Below are positions 36,331 to 45,186 of a DNA stretch of 64,000 nucleotides, piece by piece. Within the stretch, counting starts at the first letter, position 1. The number at the start of each line of letters is the position of its first letter. The position numbers and the translations under genes are program-made. Under the pieces are notes generated by a model. The model was not told the origin of the DNA, did no database searches, and worked only from the letters and a program-made list of their open reading frames with translations. Origin of the DNA: Rhodococcus jostii RHA1 (GTDB lineage: Bacteria; Actinomycetota; Actinomycetes; Mycobacteriales; Mycobacteriaceae); NCBI RefSeq assembly GCF_000014565.1, contig NC_008268.1, positions 2,542,001 to 2,606,000 on the forward strand, in the 5' to 3' direction.

Positions 36331-37284
36331 ATGAGGGGGGCGGTACGAGTGGAACAACGGGGAAGCGGAGACGGCTGGATTCTGGTCGAAATCCTGGGGG
36401 ACGCACCGACGGTGATCGCGGAGGGCATCAAGCAGCGGCAGTGCCGGCCGCTCGGGAACGTCTACCGCGGCAGGATGCTGACGCTGGTGGCGGGAGCCAT
36501 CGACACGGTCAAGTCGTCGGGACAGCCGGTGCAGGTGACTCTCGGTGAGACGGTCGGCGACATCGATCTCGTCGTGGGGAAACCGGTGCTCGGTCCGGGC
36601 GGAGACGTCCTCGCGGTGCAGATCTTCACCGGTCGTGCGGACAGTCCGGTGCCCCAACCGCACCGGGCGGCGGGGTGGGAGTGGAACCTGTCCGTGTCGG
36701 CGGGTCCGCGACGCACACGATGGACGAGTGAGTTCCGGTTTCTGTACGGGGTGGCGGACACCCGGCCGGACCACGGCCATTTCGGTCTCGCCGACCTGTA
36801 CCGGAGGGTGCCGCGACTCTCGGACATCGCGGTGCTGATGGAACGCGTCGACAATGCGCGGGACGGCGAGTTCCTGTCCGGCGAACTGGCGATCCGGGTG
36901 GTGGACTCCGATATCGCGTCGACCGTGCACGCGGTCGCGGGGGTTCATGCGGCACTGGTCGATTCACAGCACGGGTACGCCATCAAATGGATCACCGCAC
37001 CGCTGGCGGGTTTGTCTGGCGCGGCGGAGGGCGGGCAGATCGGACTGCTGCACGGCGAAGACCTTGCCGCGGTGCGGCAACGGATCACGGCCGGTGTTCC
37101 CGGTGTCGCCCGTGTCGCCCTGTCCGACGGGTCCTGGTCCCGGCACACGGTGCGCACATTTCCCGTCCCCGGCTACGGTTCCACACCCGTGGTGATGATG
37201 ACGTTCTCAGGCGCCTGTCCCGAACAGCATGCCCAGCAGGTAGGTGGCGGCGGCTGCGCCGTACCCGATGGCCAGCTGGCGTAA
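36331..37284 (+). CDS. DUF5593/GAF-like protein
   Basis: A 317-residue cytoplasmic protein, starting near GWILVEILGDAPTVIAEG and containing FRFLYGVADTRPDHGHFGLADLYRRVPRLSD. The pattern resembles DUF5593 (GAF-like) proteins of Rhodococcus and Mycobacterium, thought to sense small ligands; no catalytic motif seen. The C-terminal 25 residues overlap the 3' end of the convergent CCC1-like gene. A GTG eighteen bases after the ATG is an alternative start. Confidence 0.65.
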   Translation: MRGAVRVEQRGSGDGWILVEILGDAPTVIAEGIKQRQCRPLGNVYRGRMLTLVAGAIDTVKSSGQPVQVTLGETVGDIDLVVGKPVLGPGGDVLAVQIFTGRADSPVPQPHRAAGWEWNLSVSAGPRRTRWTSEFRFLYGVADTRPDHGHFGLADLYRRVPRLSDIAVLMERVDNARDGEFLSGELAIRVVDSDIASTVHAVAGVHAALVDSQHGYAIKWITAPLAGLSGAAEGGQIGLLHGEDLAAVRQRITAGVPGVARVALSDGSWSRHTVRTFPVPGYGSTPVVMMTFSGACPEQHAQQVGGGGCAVPDGQLA

Positions 37285-38283
37285 CGCGCGCTTGACCGGG
37301 GGGCCACCCGACAGCAATCCCACCACCAGACCGGTCCCGAGCAGTGCGACGCCGACCAGCGCGGCCGCGACCACGAGCGCGGCGGTGCCTTCCATGCCGA
37401 AGAGATACGGCAGCACGGGGATCACCGCACCGGACGCGAAGAAGCAGAAACTCGCGGCGGCCGCACCGAGCCCGGTGCCGATGGCCTCGTGCTCGTCGGC
37501 GGTTTCCGTACTCGAAATGGGGTCGGGCTGAACGGCTCTCCGCAGCACGTCGGCCGCGCGCTTCTCGGCGTCCTCCGCGGGCATGCCCCGCGCCCGGTAC
37601 ACGAGTGCGAGTTCGTTCGCGTCGACGTCGAGGAGCGGCACCGCCTCACGGGCGCCCTGCCCCGGCGCCGACGCCTCGAGCAGTTCACGCTGCGAGCGCA
37701 CGGACACGTACTCGCCGGCACCCATCGACAACGCGCCCGCGAGGAGGCCGGCGAGGCCGGTCAGCAATACGATGTGGTTGTCGACGCCGCTGCCACTGAT
37801 GCCGAGCACGAGGGCGAGGTTGCTGACCAGGCCGTCGTTGGCACCGAACACGGCGGCACGAAACGTGCCGGACAGCCGATTTCGCCCGCGCGCCGCCAGC
37901 GCCCGCACCACCTCTTCGTGGATCCGCTCGTCCGCGCCCATGGCGTCGGTGGCGTCGACGTCGGTCGGGTACGGCGACCGGGTCTCCGCGCGCTGCGCGA
38001 GGGCGAGCACGAACACCGATCCGAACCGCCGGGCCAGCACACCGAGGATGCGTGTGCGGAGATCACCGCGCACGGGCTTGCCGACGTGTTCGCCGAGCAG
38101 CCCGCGCCAGTGCGCCTCGTGCCGTCCCTCTGCGTCCGCGAGTGCCAGCAGAATCTCGCGTTCCTCACCGCTCCGGCGTTTGGCGAGGTCGCGGTAGACG
38201 GCCGCCTCGGCGCGTTCGTCGGCGAGGTAGCGACGCCATTTCCGGACTTCCCGCGGACCGGGATCCGGTCGTGCACCAACCAT
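37207..38283 (-). CDS. VIT1/CCC1-family iron/manganese transporter with ferritin-like N-domain
   Basis: A 358-residue fusion. Residues about 15-140 form a ferritin-like helix bundle with ADERAEAAVYRDLA, ADAEGRHEAHW and ERIHEEVVRAL (Glu/His metal ligands). The rest is a VIT1/CCC1 membrane domain: FRAAVFGANDGLVSNLALVLGI, AGALSMGAGEYVSVRSQ and later membrane spans. This is the MbfA-like layout, exporting or sequestering Fe(II)/Mn(II) with the ferritin domain as sensor. The 3' end overlaps the DUF5593-like gene by 78 bases. Confidence 0.87.
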   Translation of the reverse strand: MVGARPDPGPREVRKWRRYLADERAEAAVYRDLAKRRSGEEREILLALADAEGRHEAHWRGLLGEHVGKPVRGDLRTRILGVLARRFGSVFVLALAQRAETRSPYPTDVDATDAMGADERIHEEVVRALAARGRNRLSGTFRAAVFGANDGLVSNLALVLGISGSGVDNHIVLLTGLAGLLAGALSMGAGEYVSVRSQRELLEASAPGQGAREAVPLLDVDANELALVYRARGMPAEDAEKRAADVLRRAVQPDPISSTETADEHEAIGTGLGAAAASFCFFASGAVIPVLPYLFGMEGTAALVVAAALVGVALLGTGLVVGLLSGGPPVKRALRQLAIGYGAAAATYLLGMLFGTGA

Positions 38284-38350
38284 CGTCAGCCTCCCGATCG
38301 TCGACGGGAGAAGCGTACCGACCAGCCACTCCCCGCGCGGCGGTTCGAGG

Positions 38351-39019
38351 TCAGCCCTCCGCGGCGAGCGCCTTCCCGAGTGAGTCCTCCGGTTCGGAGA
38401 TCACCACGGGATCGCGCCCGGACAACAGGTCGAGGACGGCCTTCGGCCGGGCCAGCGATTCGCGCACGGTGTTCCTGGCCATCGTGATCGGGCGGCATTC
38501 GCATCCGGCGTTCACACCGGCGACGTCGATCCCGGCACCGCGGCACAGCGCGACCGCGCGGGGAACGTGGAAACCCTGCGTGACGATCAGCGCCTTGGTC
38601 ACTCCGTACGTCTGGACGGCGCGAGCGCACGTGTCGTAGGTGTCGAGCCCGTACCGGTCGCCGACGATCTTGTTGCGGTCGATGCCCTTCTCGACCAGGT
38701 AGTCCGTCATCGCGGCGATCTCGTCGCCGGATCTGCCTGCGCCGTCGCCCGAGACGAGGACCGCCCGCGCACGACCGTCCTGCACGAGACGGACGGCGAC
38801 GTCGAGGCGTCCGGCCAGATACTCGCGGGGTTTGCCGTCGCGCACCTGCGCACCGAGGACGATGACCACCGGCGCCTCGGGTGCGTCGTCGACGTCGTAG
38901 ACGTGGCCGGAGGCCTCCCGCGATATCCACACCGTCGAGGCCGCGACGACGAGGACGGCGAGCGCGCCGAGACCCGCTCCGATGCCGACCAGTCGGCGGA
39001 CGATCCGTCGTTCCCCCAT
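38351..39019 (-). CDS. SanA/YdcF-type DUF218 membrane protein
   Basis: A 222-residue protein with one N-terminal transmembrane anchor (about residues 11-30) and an extracytoplasmic DUF218 domain: VVIVLGAQVRDGKPREYLAGRLD, VLVSGDGAGRSGDE, YDTCARAV, and LIVTQGFHVPRAV. The SanA group is linked to envelope barrier function and vancomycin exclusion in enterics; actinobacterial members are uncharacterised. Stand-alone gene with 20 bases to the next gene on the same strand. Confidence 0.85.
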   Translation of the reverse strand: MGERRIVRRLVGIGAGLGALAVLVVAASTVWISREASGHVYDVDDAPEAPVVIVLGAQVRDGKPREYLAGRLDVAVRLVQDGRARAVLVSGDGAGRSGDEIAAMTDYLVEKGIDRNKIVGDRYGLDTYDTCARAVQTYGVTKALIVTQGFHVPRAVALCRGAGIDVAGVNAGCECRPITMARNTVRESLARPKAVLDLLSGRDPVVISEPEDSLGKALAAEG

Positions 39020-39039
39020 GCCGCCATCAAACCACAGCG

Positions 39040-40074
39040 TCAGGCGACGGCCGGTTCTTCCCTGGCGCGCCGCTCACGCAGTCCGGATGCCAGGCACAGG
39101 CCGAGCCCGAACAGAACCCAGCAGGTCAGCACGAGTACCGCCGCACCGGCTCCGTGTCCGTCGAAGAACGCCGTCGATCGCACCACGGTTCCCGCCGCTC
39201 CCGGTGGCAGCAGCTGACCGAGTGCGCCCCACCCCGACGGCAGCCACGCCGCGGAGGTCGCCAGTCCGGACAGCGGGTTGGCGAGGAAGATCATCGTCAC
39301 CGCTCCGAGCGCGAACCCCGCTGTGCCCAGCACCGATTCGAGCCCGAGAACGGTCAGCGAGATGGCGGCGATGCCGAGCACGACGGCACCGGTGGTCGTC
39401 CAGTAGTTGCCGTCGACGCTTCCGAGGCCGAACTGCAGAATTGCCGTCAGCACCGCCCCGGCGCTCACCGCGAACAGCACCGCCCCGGCCACCCGTCGAC
39501 CGACACTGCGCGGAAACAGCCGCATTAGCGCGAGCGCGGGGATCATGCCGCCGAAGACCAGGGGAAGCGCCAAGGCGCCGAGACCGACGCCGGCGGGGTC
39601 GTCGACCGTCAGCGGAACGACGTCCTCGACCGGAACGGGTTGTCCCGCAGTCTTGCTCATTCCCGCCGCGAGGCCGTTCATCGTCTGCGCGACGGGCGCC
39701 CCGCCTGCGCCGGCGGACAGGACCGCCATGCCGTCCGGTGTCGCGACGATTCCGCCGACCACCTCCCGGTGTTCGATCGCCGTCCGGACCGCATCGGCGT
39801 CGGGGAAGCGCTCGGTGACGAACGCGCCCGGGTGTCCCGCGGCGAGCGCGCTGTCGATCCGGGTGACGGCCGCGTCGGGTCCGGCGACGCCCAGCCGGAG
39901 GTCGCGCGGGCCGCTGTTGACGGCCGGCAACGCGAACGCCAGCAGCATGAGCGCGATCACCGCGGTGAGCCCCAGCACGACAGCGGTCAGTTTCACGGGA
40001 TCGGACGGGCCGTGCGCCGACCGCCCGGCGGGCTCCGTGTGCGGCGCGAGTGTCCCGGTATCCGAGGTGGTCAT
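39040..40074 (-). CDS. ABC-2-type / YhgE-like membrane protein
   Basis: A 344-residue protein with one N-terminal membrane span, an extracytoplasmic domain of about 130 residues (LRLGVAGPDAAVTRIDSAL), and five or six C-terminal spans as in ABC-2 membrane subunits. No ATPase partner is adjacent, so a permease alone or a YhgE/Pip-like protein is possible. The ATG at 40074 has GGGGAGT ahead; an upstream ATG (40089) is less likely. It is divergent from a TetR gene with two palindromic operators in between. Confidence 0.75.
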   Translation of the reverse strand: MTTSDTGTLAPHTEPAGRSAHGPSDPVKLTAVVLGLTAVIALMLLAFALPAVNSGPRDLRLGVAGPDAAVTRIDSALAAGHPGAFVTERFPDADAVRTAIEHREVVGGIVATPDGMAVLSAGAGGAPVAQTMNGLAAGMSKTAGQPVPVEDVVPLTVDDPAGVGLGALALPLVFGGMIPALALMRLFPRSVGRRVAGAVLFAVSAGAVLTAILQFGLGSVDGNYWTTTGAVVLGIAAISLTVLGLESVLGTAGFALGAVTMIFLANPLSGLATSAAWLPSGWGALGQLLPPGAAGTVVRSTAFFDGHGAGAAVLVLTCWVLFGLGLCLASGLRERRAREEPAVA

Positions 40075-40094
40075 CGGACTCCCCTTCATGAAGT

Positions 40095-40133
40095 GGAGGA
40101 AATTCCTCCGTTACTTGTGGAGAATATTCCTCC
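40095..40133. promoter_or_regulatory. Pair of TetR-type operators
   Basis: GGAGGAAATTCCTCC (40095-40109) is a perfect palindrome with a central A; GGAGAATATTCCTCC (40119-40133) is an imperfect copy with centres 24 bases apart. They lie between the divergent membrane protein and TetR genes and are the probable repressor sites. Confidence 0.78.
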
Positions 40134-40168
40134 GGTTATGCTGGGTTGTCAACGGAAGAGGTGGAATC

Positions 40169-40756
40169 GTGCGGGCAGACGCGCTGGAACGACGCAACAC
40201 CCTGATCAAGGCCGCCCGCGTGGTGTTCGCCGACCGCGGGCACGACGCCCCGCTCGACGCCATCGCCGCGAGAGCCGGCGTCGGGATCGCCACCCTCTAC
40301 CGGAACTTTCCGAGCCGGGACGAGCTCGCCCACGCCGTGGCCCGGACGACGCTCGCCGAAGTCCGCGAACTCGCCGTCCGGGGACTGGACGACTGCGGCG
40401 ACGACCCCGAGGGAGCGTGGCGGCGGTTCGTCGACGCCGTGGTCGAACTGCGGATGGGAGCGCTGGTTCCCGCACTGGTCAACAGCCTCGACGAGCTGCC
40501 GCCCGACGTCCGCGAGGCGAGAGAGCTCACGAAGGCGACGGTCACCGACTTCATTCGCCGGCTCCAGGACGTCGGGCTGGTGCGCGAGGACGTCGTGCCG
40601 CTCGAGATCATCATGGGGATCGCCATGCTCACCCGGCCCCACGTGCTGATGTTCGAGGACACGACGGCCAACCTCGTTCCGCGGCTGATCACGGTGTTCC
40701 TCGCCGGGTTGCGCCCGGACGGGGCTGCGCTGCCACCGCCGATCCCCCCGAAGTAA
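40169..40756 (+). CDS. TetR-family transcriptional regulator
   Basis: A 195-residue protein: RNTLIKAARVVFADRGHDAPLDAIAARAGVGIATLYRNFPSRDELA is a clear TetR helix-turn-helix. The C-terminal domain (SLDELPPDVREARELT onward) resembles the SbtR-like C-domain group. GTG start with GGAAGAGGTGGA ahead. Likely represses itself and the divergent ABC-2-like gene. Confidence 0.88.
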   Translation: MRADALERRNTLIKAARVVFADRGHDAPLDAIAARAGVGIATLYRNFPSRDELAHAVARTTLAEVRELAVRGLDDCGDDPEGAWRRFVDAVVELRMGALVPALVNSLDELPPDVREARELTKATVTDFIRRLQDVGLVREDVVPLEIIMGIAMLTRPHVLMFEDTTANLVPRLITVFLAGLRPDGAALPPPIPPK

Positions 40757-40768
40757 ACTGTGACGCGT

Positions 40769-41159
40769 ATGCAGCCAGGGGGGGCCTCAGTCACATCCAT
40801 GGAATCACCCGCGTACGGGTGACGATCAGCCGCGGCTGAACGGCTGGGACGTGGCGTTGTCGGCGGCCGCGCTCGTCGTCGCGGTCGCCGTCGCCAGCAT
40901 CTCCGCAGTCGCGGGGCTGTTCTGGCTACTGTTCCTCGACTACTGCCCGCCCGCCACGTGCAGCGCCGAGAACGCGTGGATCGCGGTGTGCGTGGCGCTC
41001 GCGGTCGCCGCACTCGTGACGGTGATCGGCGGAATGGTCACGATCGCACGCATCGCGCGGCGCACGATCGCATGGCCGGTGGCGTGCGGAACCCTGATCC
41101 TCTGTGCGGGCGCATGCGCGATCGGATTCGCCGGTTACGTCTCCGCGACGGGGATCTGA
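40769..41159 (+). CDS. Small membrane protein with apparent frameshift at a G7 run
   Basis: The clear coding part is 40851-41159 (102 residues from a GTG): four hydrophobic segments with a CPPATCSAENAW loop holding two Cys. Upstream in the same frame lie PQSHPWNHPRTGDDQPRLNGWD codons without a start. An ATG at 40769 reads MQPGG and then runs out of frame at seven consecutive G (40778-40784); removing one G would join it to this frame. TAAACT at 40754-40759 fits a -10 box for a leaderless message starting at that ATG. Either the G run is a sequence error or phase-variable, or translation starts at 40851. Function unknown. Confidence 0.6.
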
Positions 41160-41165
41160 GCGGCC

Positions 41166-42578
41166 TCAGCCCACGTGATGGTGGTCGGTCCGGCTGATCG
41201 CGACAGCGGAGACGATCACCCCGACCACCACACCGACGAGCGTGTCGACGATGCGGCTCACCGCGATGTCCGGTGCGACCGCCGACCCGAGGCCGGTGAG
41301 CAGCAGAGCCATGGGCGTGATGGCGACGGATGCGAACGCGTAGTTCTTGATGACCACCAGCTCGGTGACGGTCTGCAGCACCACGATGACCACGACGGTC
41401 TGCCAGTACCCCATCGCGGCGGCGATCAGCCCGGCGGCGAGGACGGCGCCCGCCACGTTACCGACGAGCCGCTGAATTCCCCGCTGCACGGTCTGGCTGA
41501 AGTTGAAACCCTGCATCGCGGCCATCGCACCCATCGACGCCCACAGCGGATGCTCCAATCCGATTGCCACACAGATCCATCCGGCCAGCGCGGCGGCAGC
41601 GGCGATACGGGCCGCGTTGACGATCCCCACTCGCGACCGCAGCGCCCGGAGACCGTCTGCGAAGAAGCCACCCGGCCGCGGCAGCACCGCGGTCTCCGCA
41701 CCGAAGGCCGAAAGATCGCTGCGGCGCTTCACCTTACGCAGTTCGGACTCGTGATCGACGAGCGCACGCAGGGTGTCGTGGTCACGCTCGTGCGCCCACC
41801 GATCGACGACCGTGTCCGCTTCGGCGAGAAGCGCGAACAACTGGTGGGAGTGCCCGTCCCGGCCCCGCCCGCTGTGGGCGATCACGTCACGCGCGTTGTC
41901 GATGGCCTTGCGTGCGGACGCGATCGCGGAGGCGTCGTGTGCACGCTGCAGTTCCGCGGCCGCGGCGAGTGCCCGCGCCACCGCCAGCCGGGCGGGACCG
42001 AGAGGAACGAACAGGCAGGGCGTCATGGCGGCGAGCCAGCCCACGACGACACCGATCGCCACGGCCACGACGGCCGGTCCGAGATCGGAGAGATGGGTCG
42101 CGTGGCCGACCGCCGCGGTCGCCGCGAAGACCAGGATGACCGGGCCGGGACCGGCGATACGGAACGCCGCCAGCAGCCACGCGGCGACTCCCGACGCGAC
42201 GGACATGACCGCTATCTGGAGCCAGAGTGACAGTCCCGCTGCACCGAGGAGCGCTCCACCGGCAACGAAGGCGATGAGCGCGACACCGACGAGTCCCGCC
42301 TTGCGGGCGAGCCGCGGGTACGGCTCGTATCGACCGAACGCGGCGGTCAGCGCACCGAGTGCCGCGAAACCCGCGAGGTTGCCGTGCCCGAGAAGACCAC
42401 CGATGACCAGCACCAGAGCCGTCGCCGCACCCACCCGCAGTGCGGGAGCGATGGTGGCATCGGCGTTCCGGACCTCGAACGCACGACGCCACGTCGACGG
42501 CGCCACCGAGTAGGCCAGCGCCCCACGGGAGTGATGGAGCCGGCTGAGGTCGGGTGCGTATCGAGGGGAAGCCTGCAT
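41166..42578 (-). CDS. FUSC/aromatic acid exporter-like membrane protein
   Basis: A 470-residue protein with two blocks of about five membrane spans (residues 45-190 and 325-465) around a cytoplasmic helical middle. The second block contains LEHPLWASMGAMAAMQGFNFSQTVQRGIQRLVGNVAGAVLAAG, typical of FUSC/YccC (AaeB-like) exporters. TGAGGTC precedes the ATG. It is divergent from a MarR gene whose probable operator overlaps its promoter, suggesting inducible export of an aromatic acid or drug. Confidence 0.85.
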   Translation of the reverse strand: MQASPRYAPDLSRLHHSRGALAYSVAPSTWRRAFEVRNADATIAPALRVGAATALVLVIGGLLGHGNLAGFAALGALTAAFGRYEPYPRLARKAGLVGVALIAFVAGGALLGAAGLSLWLQIAVMSVASGVAAWLLAAFRIAGPGPVILVFAATAAVGHATHLSDLGPAVVAVAIGVVVGWLAAMTPCLFVPLGPARLAVARALAAAAELQRAHDASAIASARKAIDNARDVIAHSGRGRDGHSHQLFALLAEADTVVDRWAHERDHDTLRALVDHESELRKVKRRSDLSAFGAETAVLPRPGGFFADGLRALRSRVGIVNAARIAAAAALAGWICVAIGLEHPLWASMGAMAAMQGFNFSQTVQRGIQRLVGNVAGAVLAAGLIAAAMGYWQTVVVIVVLQTVTELVVIKNYAFASVAITPMALLLTGLGSAVAPDIAVSRIVDTLVGVVVGVIVSAVAISRTDHHHVG

Positions 42579-42596
42579 GACCTCAGCGTACCTTAT

Positions 42597-42633
42597 ACTT
42601 CACTAGTAAAATAGTTCTGAATTAGTGTGAAGT
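42597..42633. promoter_or_regulatory. MarR-type operator candidate
   Basis: Inverted repeat ACTTCACTAGT (42597-42607) and ATTAGTGTGAAGT (42621-42633), AT-rich against a GC-rich background, in the 75-base divergent gap between the FUSC-like and MarR genes. Position and symmetry fit a MarR repressor site controlling both genes. Confidence 0.65.
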
Positions 42634-42653
42634 TGGTCGCTACGATGGTTTTC

Positions 42654-43169
42654 ATGAGCACTGCCCCACGTCCGGATGAGGACTTCACCGATCGCGTTCG
42701 ACGCGAATGGGCCGAGACCCATCCCGAAGTGGACACGTCACCGATCGAAGTGATGGGCCGTATCACCCGGATCGGATCCCAGGCCTTGCAGCAACTCGAC
42801 CGCGCCCTGGACGCGAGCGGGGTCTCGCGCGCCGAGTTCGACGTCCTGTGCGTACTCGCCCGCAGCGATCGGCCACTGCGGGCCAGCGAGGTCACCGCCG
42901 TGACGATGCTCAGCGGCGCATCCACCACCAAGCACGTCGACCGCCTCGCCCGGCTGGGCCTCGTGGAACGGCTACCGTTCGAACGCGACGGGCGCGTCGT
43001 GTTGCTCCACCTGACCGAGTCCGGGCGGCAACTCGTCGACACCGAGTTCCCGCAGCGCGTCGAACGCGATCGGCAATTTCTCGCCGGGCTCGACGAGGAC
43101 GAATGCGCCGTCCTGGCCGGGCTGCTCCGGCGGATCGCCGCCAACGTCGAATCCGGGATTCGCCGGTAG
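42654..43169 (+). CDS. MarR-family transcriptional regulator
   Basis: A 171-residue winged-helix protein: GVSRAEFDVLCVLARSDRPLRASEVTAVTMLSGASTTKHVDRLARLGLVERLPFERDGRVVLLHLTESG is a standard MarR domain. An ATG nine bases upstream (42645) is possible; TACGAT at 42641-42646 could be the -10 of a leaderless message starting at 42654. Probably represses the divergent FUSC exporter. Confidence 0.9.
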   Translation: MSTAPRPDEDFTDRVRREWAETHPEVDTSPIEVMGRITRIGSQALQQLDRALDASGVSRAEFDVLCVLARSDRPLRASEVTAVTMLSGASTTKHVDRLARLGLVERLPFERDGRVVLLHLTESGRQLVDTEFPQRVERDRQFLAGLDEDECAVLAGLLRRIAANVESGIRR

Positions 43170-43180
43170 TTCCTTGTCTT

Positions 43181-44236
43181 TCAGGGGATGATCTTCCGGG
43201 CCCGAAGGTCGCGGAAGATGTCGAGGAACATCTGCTCGGTCTCGACGTGACGGTGGAAACCCAGCCGGCGCGCCTTGGAACCGTCGGCGATGACGTCGTA
43301 GTCCCAGCCGAAGACGAAGTCGCCGAACGCCCACGACGAGACGTCCGAGTACGGCGTCGGCTCCAGCCCGTGCTTCGCGACGAGGTCGTTCCACACCGGC
43401 TCCTTGTCGGCCATGACGACGTCCATCGACATCGGCAGCGGCGGTGCGACGTCCAGGTCGAAGAAATCCGCGATCTTCGGCAGCATCTCGTCCCAGCGGA
43501 ACAGATCGCCGTTGTTGATGTTGAAAGCCTGATTCGCACACTCGGGGGTGGTCGCGGCCCAGACGGTCGCCTCCGCCAGCAGTCCGGCGTCGGTCATCTC
43601 GATCAGACTCGTGTACGCGCCGGGCTTACCCGGGAACCGCAGTGGCACGCCGAGTTCCTTCGACATCGTCGCGTAGACGGCAATCACCAGCGCGAGATTC
43701 ATCGGATTGCCGAGAGCGAATCCGCACACGACCGAGGGGCGGATCGCGGACCACGTCCACCTCTTGCCACGCTGACGGCCTTCGAGGAACTGCTGCTGAT
43801 CCACGTTGAACTCGGGCGGCATGTGCGGCGGGTCGCTCTCGCGCGCCGGCGTCTTGAACGGTCCGAGGTGGGCGCCGTAGACCTTGTACCCCTGCATCAG
43901 GCTGATGTGCTCGAGCCCGGCAGCCACGGGTTCGAGCGCGTTCACCGTGTTGACCAGCATCGCGAAGTTGGGCGCGACGAGCTCAGCCCACGACGGGCGG
44001 TCCTGGTAGGCGGCGTAGAAGATGTGGGTCACGTCGCGCAGTTCACCCAGCTTCTCGGCGGCGTCGCGCTGGTCGAGCAGATCGACCGCGATGTGCCGCA
44101 CCCGGTCGGTGTCGGATCCGCCGCGTCGCGACAGTCCGATGATCTCCCACTCCCCGGTTGCCTCGAGGTGGTCGATCAGATTTCCGCCGATCACCCCGCG
44201 CGCACCGACGACCACTGCCACTCTGCGCTTCGCCAT
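43181..44236 (-). CDS. SDR-family NAD(P)-dependent reductase, PRISE-like
   Basis: A 351-residue extended short-chain dehydrogenase. VVVGARGVIGGNLIDHL is the nucleotide-binding GxxGxxG; HIFYAAYQDRPSW and RWTWSAIRPSVVCGFALGNPMN match the progesterone 5-beta-reductase/iridoid synthase (PRISE) group. Where PRISE proteins usually show NFYYxxED, this one has FNVDQQQ, so the Tyr may be missing. AGGAGT lies seven bases before the second of two adjacent ATGs (44236), the preferred start. Divergent from an ArsR gene with strong palindromes between. Confidence 0.78.
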   Translation of the reverse strand: MAKRRVAVVVGARGVIGGNLIDHLEATGEWEIIGLSRRGGSDTDRVRHIAVDLLDQRDAAEKLGELRDVTHIFYAAYQDRPSWAELVAPNFAMLVNTVNALEPVAAGLEHISLMQGYKVYGAHLGPFKTPARESDPPHMPPEFNVDQQQFLEGRQRGKRWTWSAIRPSVVCGFALGNPMNLALVIAVYATMSKELGVPLRFPGKPGAYTSLIEMTDAGLLAEATVWAATTPECANQAFNINNGDLFRWDEMLPKIADFFDLDVAPPLPMSMDVVMADKEPVWNDLVAKHGLEPTPYSDVSSWAFGDFVFGWDYDVIADGSKARRLGFHRHVETEQMFLDIFRDLRARKIIP

Positions 44237-44249
44237 CATTCGACTCCTA

Positions 44250-44310
44250 TCGGTATATCGCGAATTTGCGATATACCGAGTGAAGCACACATATCGAAAA
44301 ATCGCGATAT
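44250..44310. promoter_or_regulatory. ArsR-type operators between SDR and ArsR genes
   Basis: Perfect 12-bp arm palindrome TCGGTATATCGC-GAATTT-GCGATATACCGA (44250-44279), plus a second smaller one ATATCG(44291-44296)...CGATAT(44305-44310). They overlap both divergent promoters and are probable sites for the ArsR protein at 44328. Confidence 0.8.
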
Positions 44311-44327
44311 GACGGTACGGTGGGGCT

Positions 44328-44645
44328 GTGAATGAACTTCCGGACGCGACCGACCTGGCCCTCGTCTTCAAAGCGTTGTCGAACCCGACCCGCGTACGCA
44401 TCCTGCAGTGGCTGAAGGACCCCGACAGCTTTCCCCCGCAACTCGAACCCGCGGAAGAGGTGGGCGTGTGCCTGAAGCACATTCAGGCGAGGGCCGAGGT
44501 CTCCCAATCGACGGCCTCGCAGTACATGGCCGCCCTACAGAGCGCCGGACTGGTCACCAGCCATCGGATCGGCCAGTGGACCCACTACCGCCGCAACGAG
44601 GACCGGATCGCCCGGCTGGCCGATCACATCCGCACCGAACTCTGA
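44328..44645 (+). CDS. ArsR-family transcriptional regulator
   Basis: A 105-residue winged-helix protein: LVFKALSNPTRVRILQWLKDP, SQSTASQYMAALQSAGLVTSHRIGQWTHYRRNEDRI. A single Cys (GVCLKH) lies outside the classic metal site; no ELCVCDL motif. GTG start. It is divergent from the SDR reductase with matched palindromes in between, forming a one-regulator/one-enzyme unit. Confidence 0.88.
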   Translation: MNELPDATDLALVFKALSNPTRVRILQWLKDPDSFPPQLEPAEEVGVCLKHIQARAEVSQSTASQYMAALQSAGLVTSHRIGQWTHYRRNEDRIARLADHIRTEL

Positions 44646-44650
44646 ACGAA

Positions 44651-45124
44651 TCAGGGCATCTCGACGGTTTCGGCGCGCGCGATCTCGTCGAGCGCCCGAC
44701 GGACGTAACCGTCGGCGGGAACCTCCGCAGCACTCAGCAGATCGGCGATCACCAGGATCGCGGCCTCCACCGCACGCTCCGGTCTGCGCGGGTTCTCCTC
44801 GACATCGGCCACGCCGAGGGCACCGGTCAGCACCGTGACCAGCGAGTCGACGTCGACGGCCGGAAACCAGAGTGCCGCCGCTCGCGCGCAGCGGGTCAGG
44901 ACGTCCTGCACGTCCTCCCCCGTCAGACCGTCCGGGTGCAACGTCTCGAGCAGTTCCCGGACCACCCCCGCCAGCACCGCACCGACCTGCTCCGCAGGCA
45001 GGGCCGCCAGTTCCTCCGTCGCCTCGGTCAGCGCCGCCGCGTCCGACGCACGCGCTGCGACGATGGCGGCGTCCAATGCTTCGGCGATGTCACGCGCGAC
45101 AGCAGGCCAATGAGTGGGCCACAT
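44651..45124 (-). CDS. Conserved hypothetical helical protein
   Basis: A 157-residue, Ala/Glu-rich, largely helical soluble protein starting MWPTHWPAVARDIAEALD, without signal peptide or recognised motif. AGAGGA precedes the ATG at 45124. It lies on the same strand just downstream of the DUF72 gene (gap about 60 bases) and is convergent with the ArsR gene. Function not recognised. Confidence 0.6.
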   Translation of the reverse strand: MWPTHWPAVARDIAEALDAAIVAARASDAAALTEATEELAALPAEQVGAVLAGVVRELLETLHPDGLTGEDVQDVLTRCARAAALWFPAVDVDSLVTVLTGALGVADVEENPRRPERAVEAAILVIADLLSAAEVPADGYVRRALDEIARAETVEMP

Positions 45125-45186
45125 CCGGTAGATCCTCTTCTCGTCTTCGTCGAACCGAAGCTCACTGTGCCACGAGGCTCCGACAC

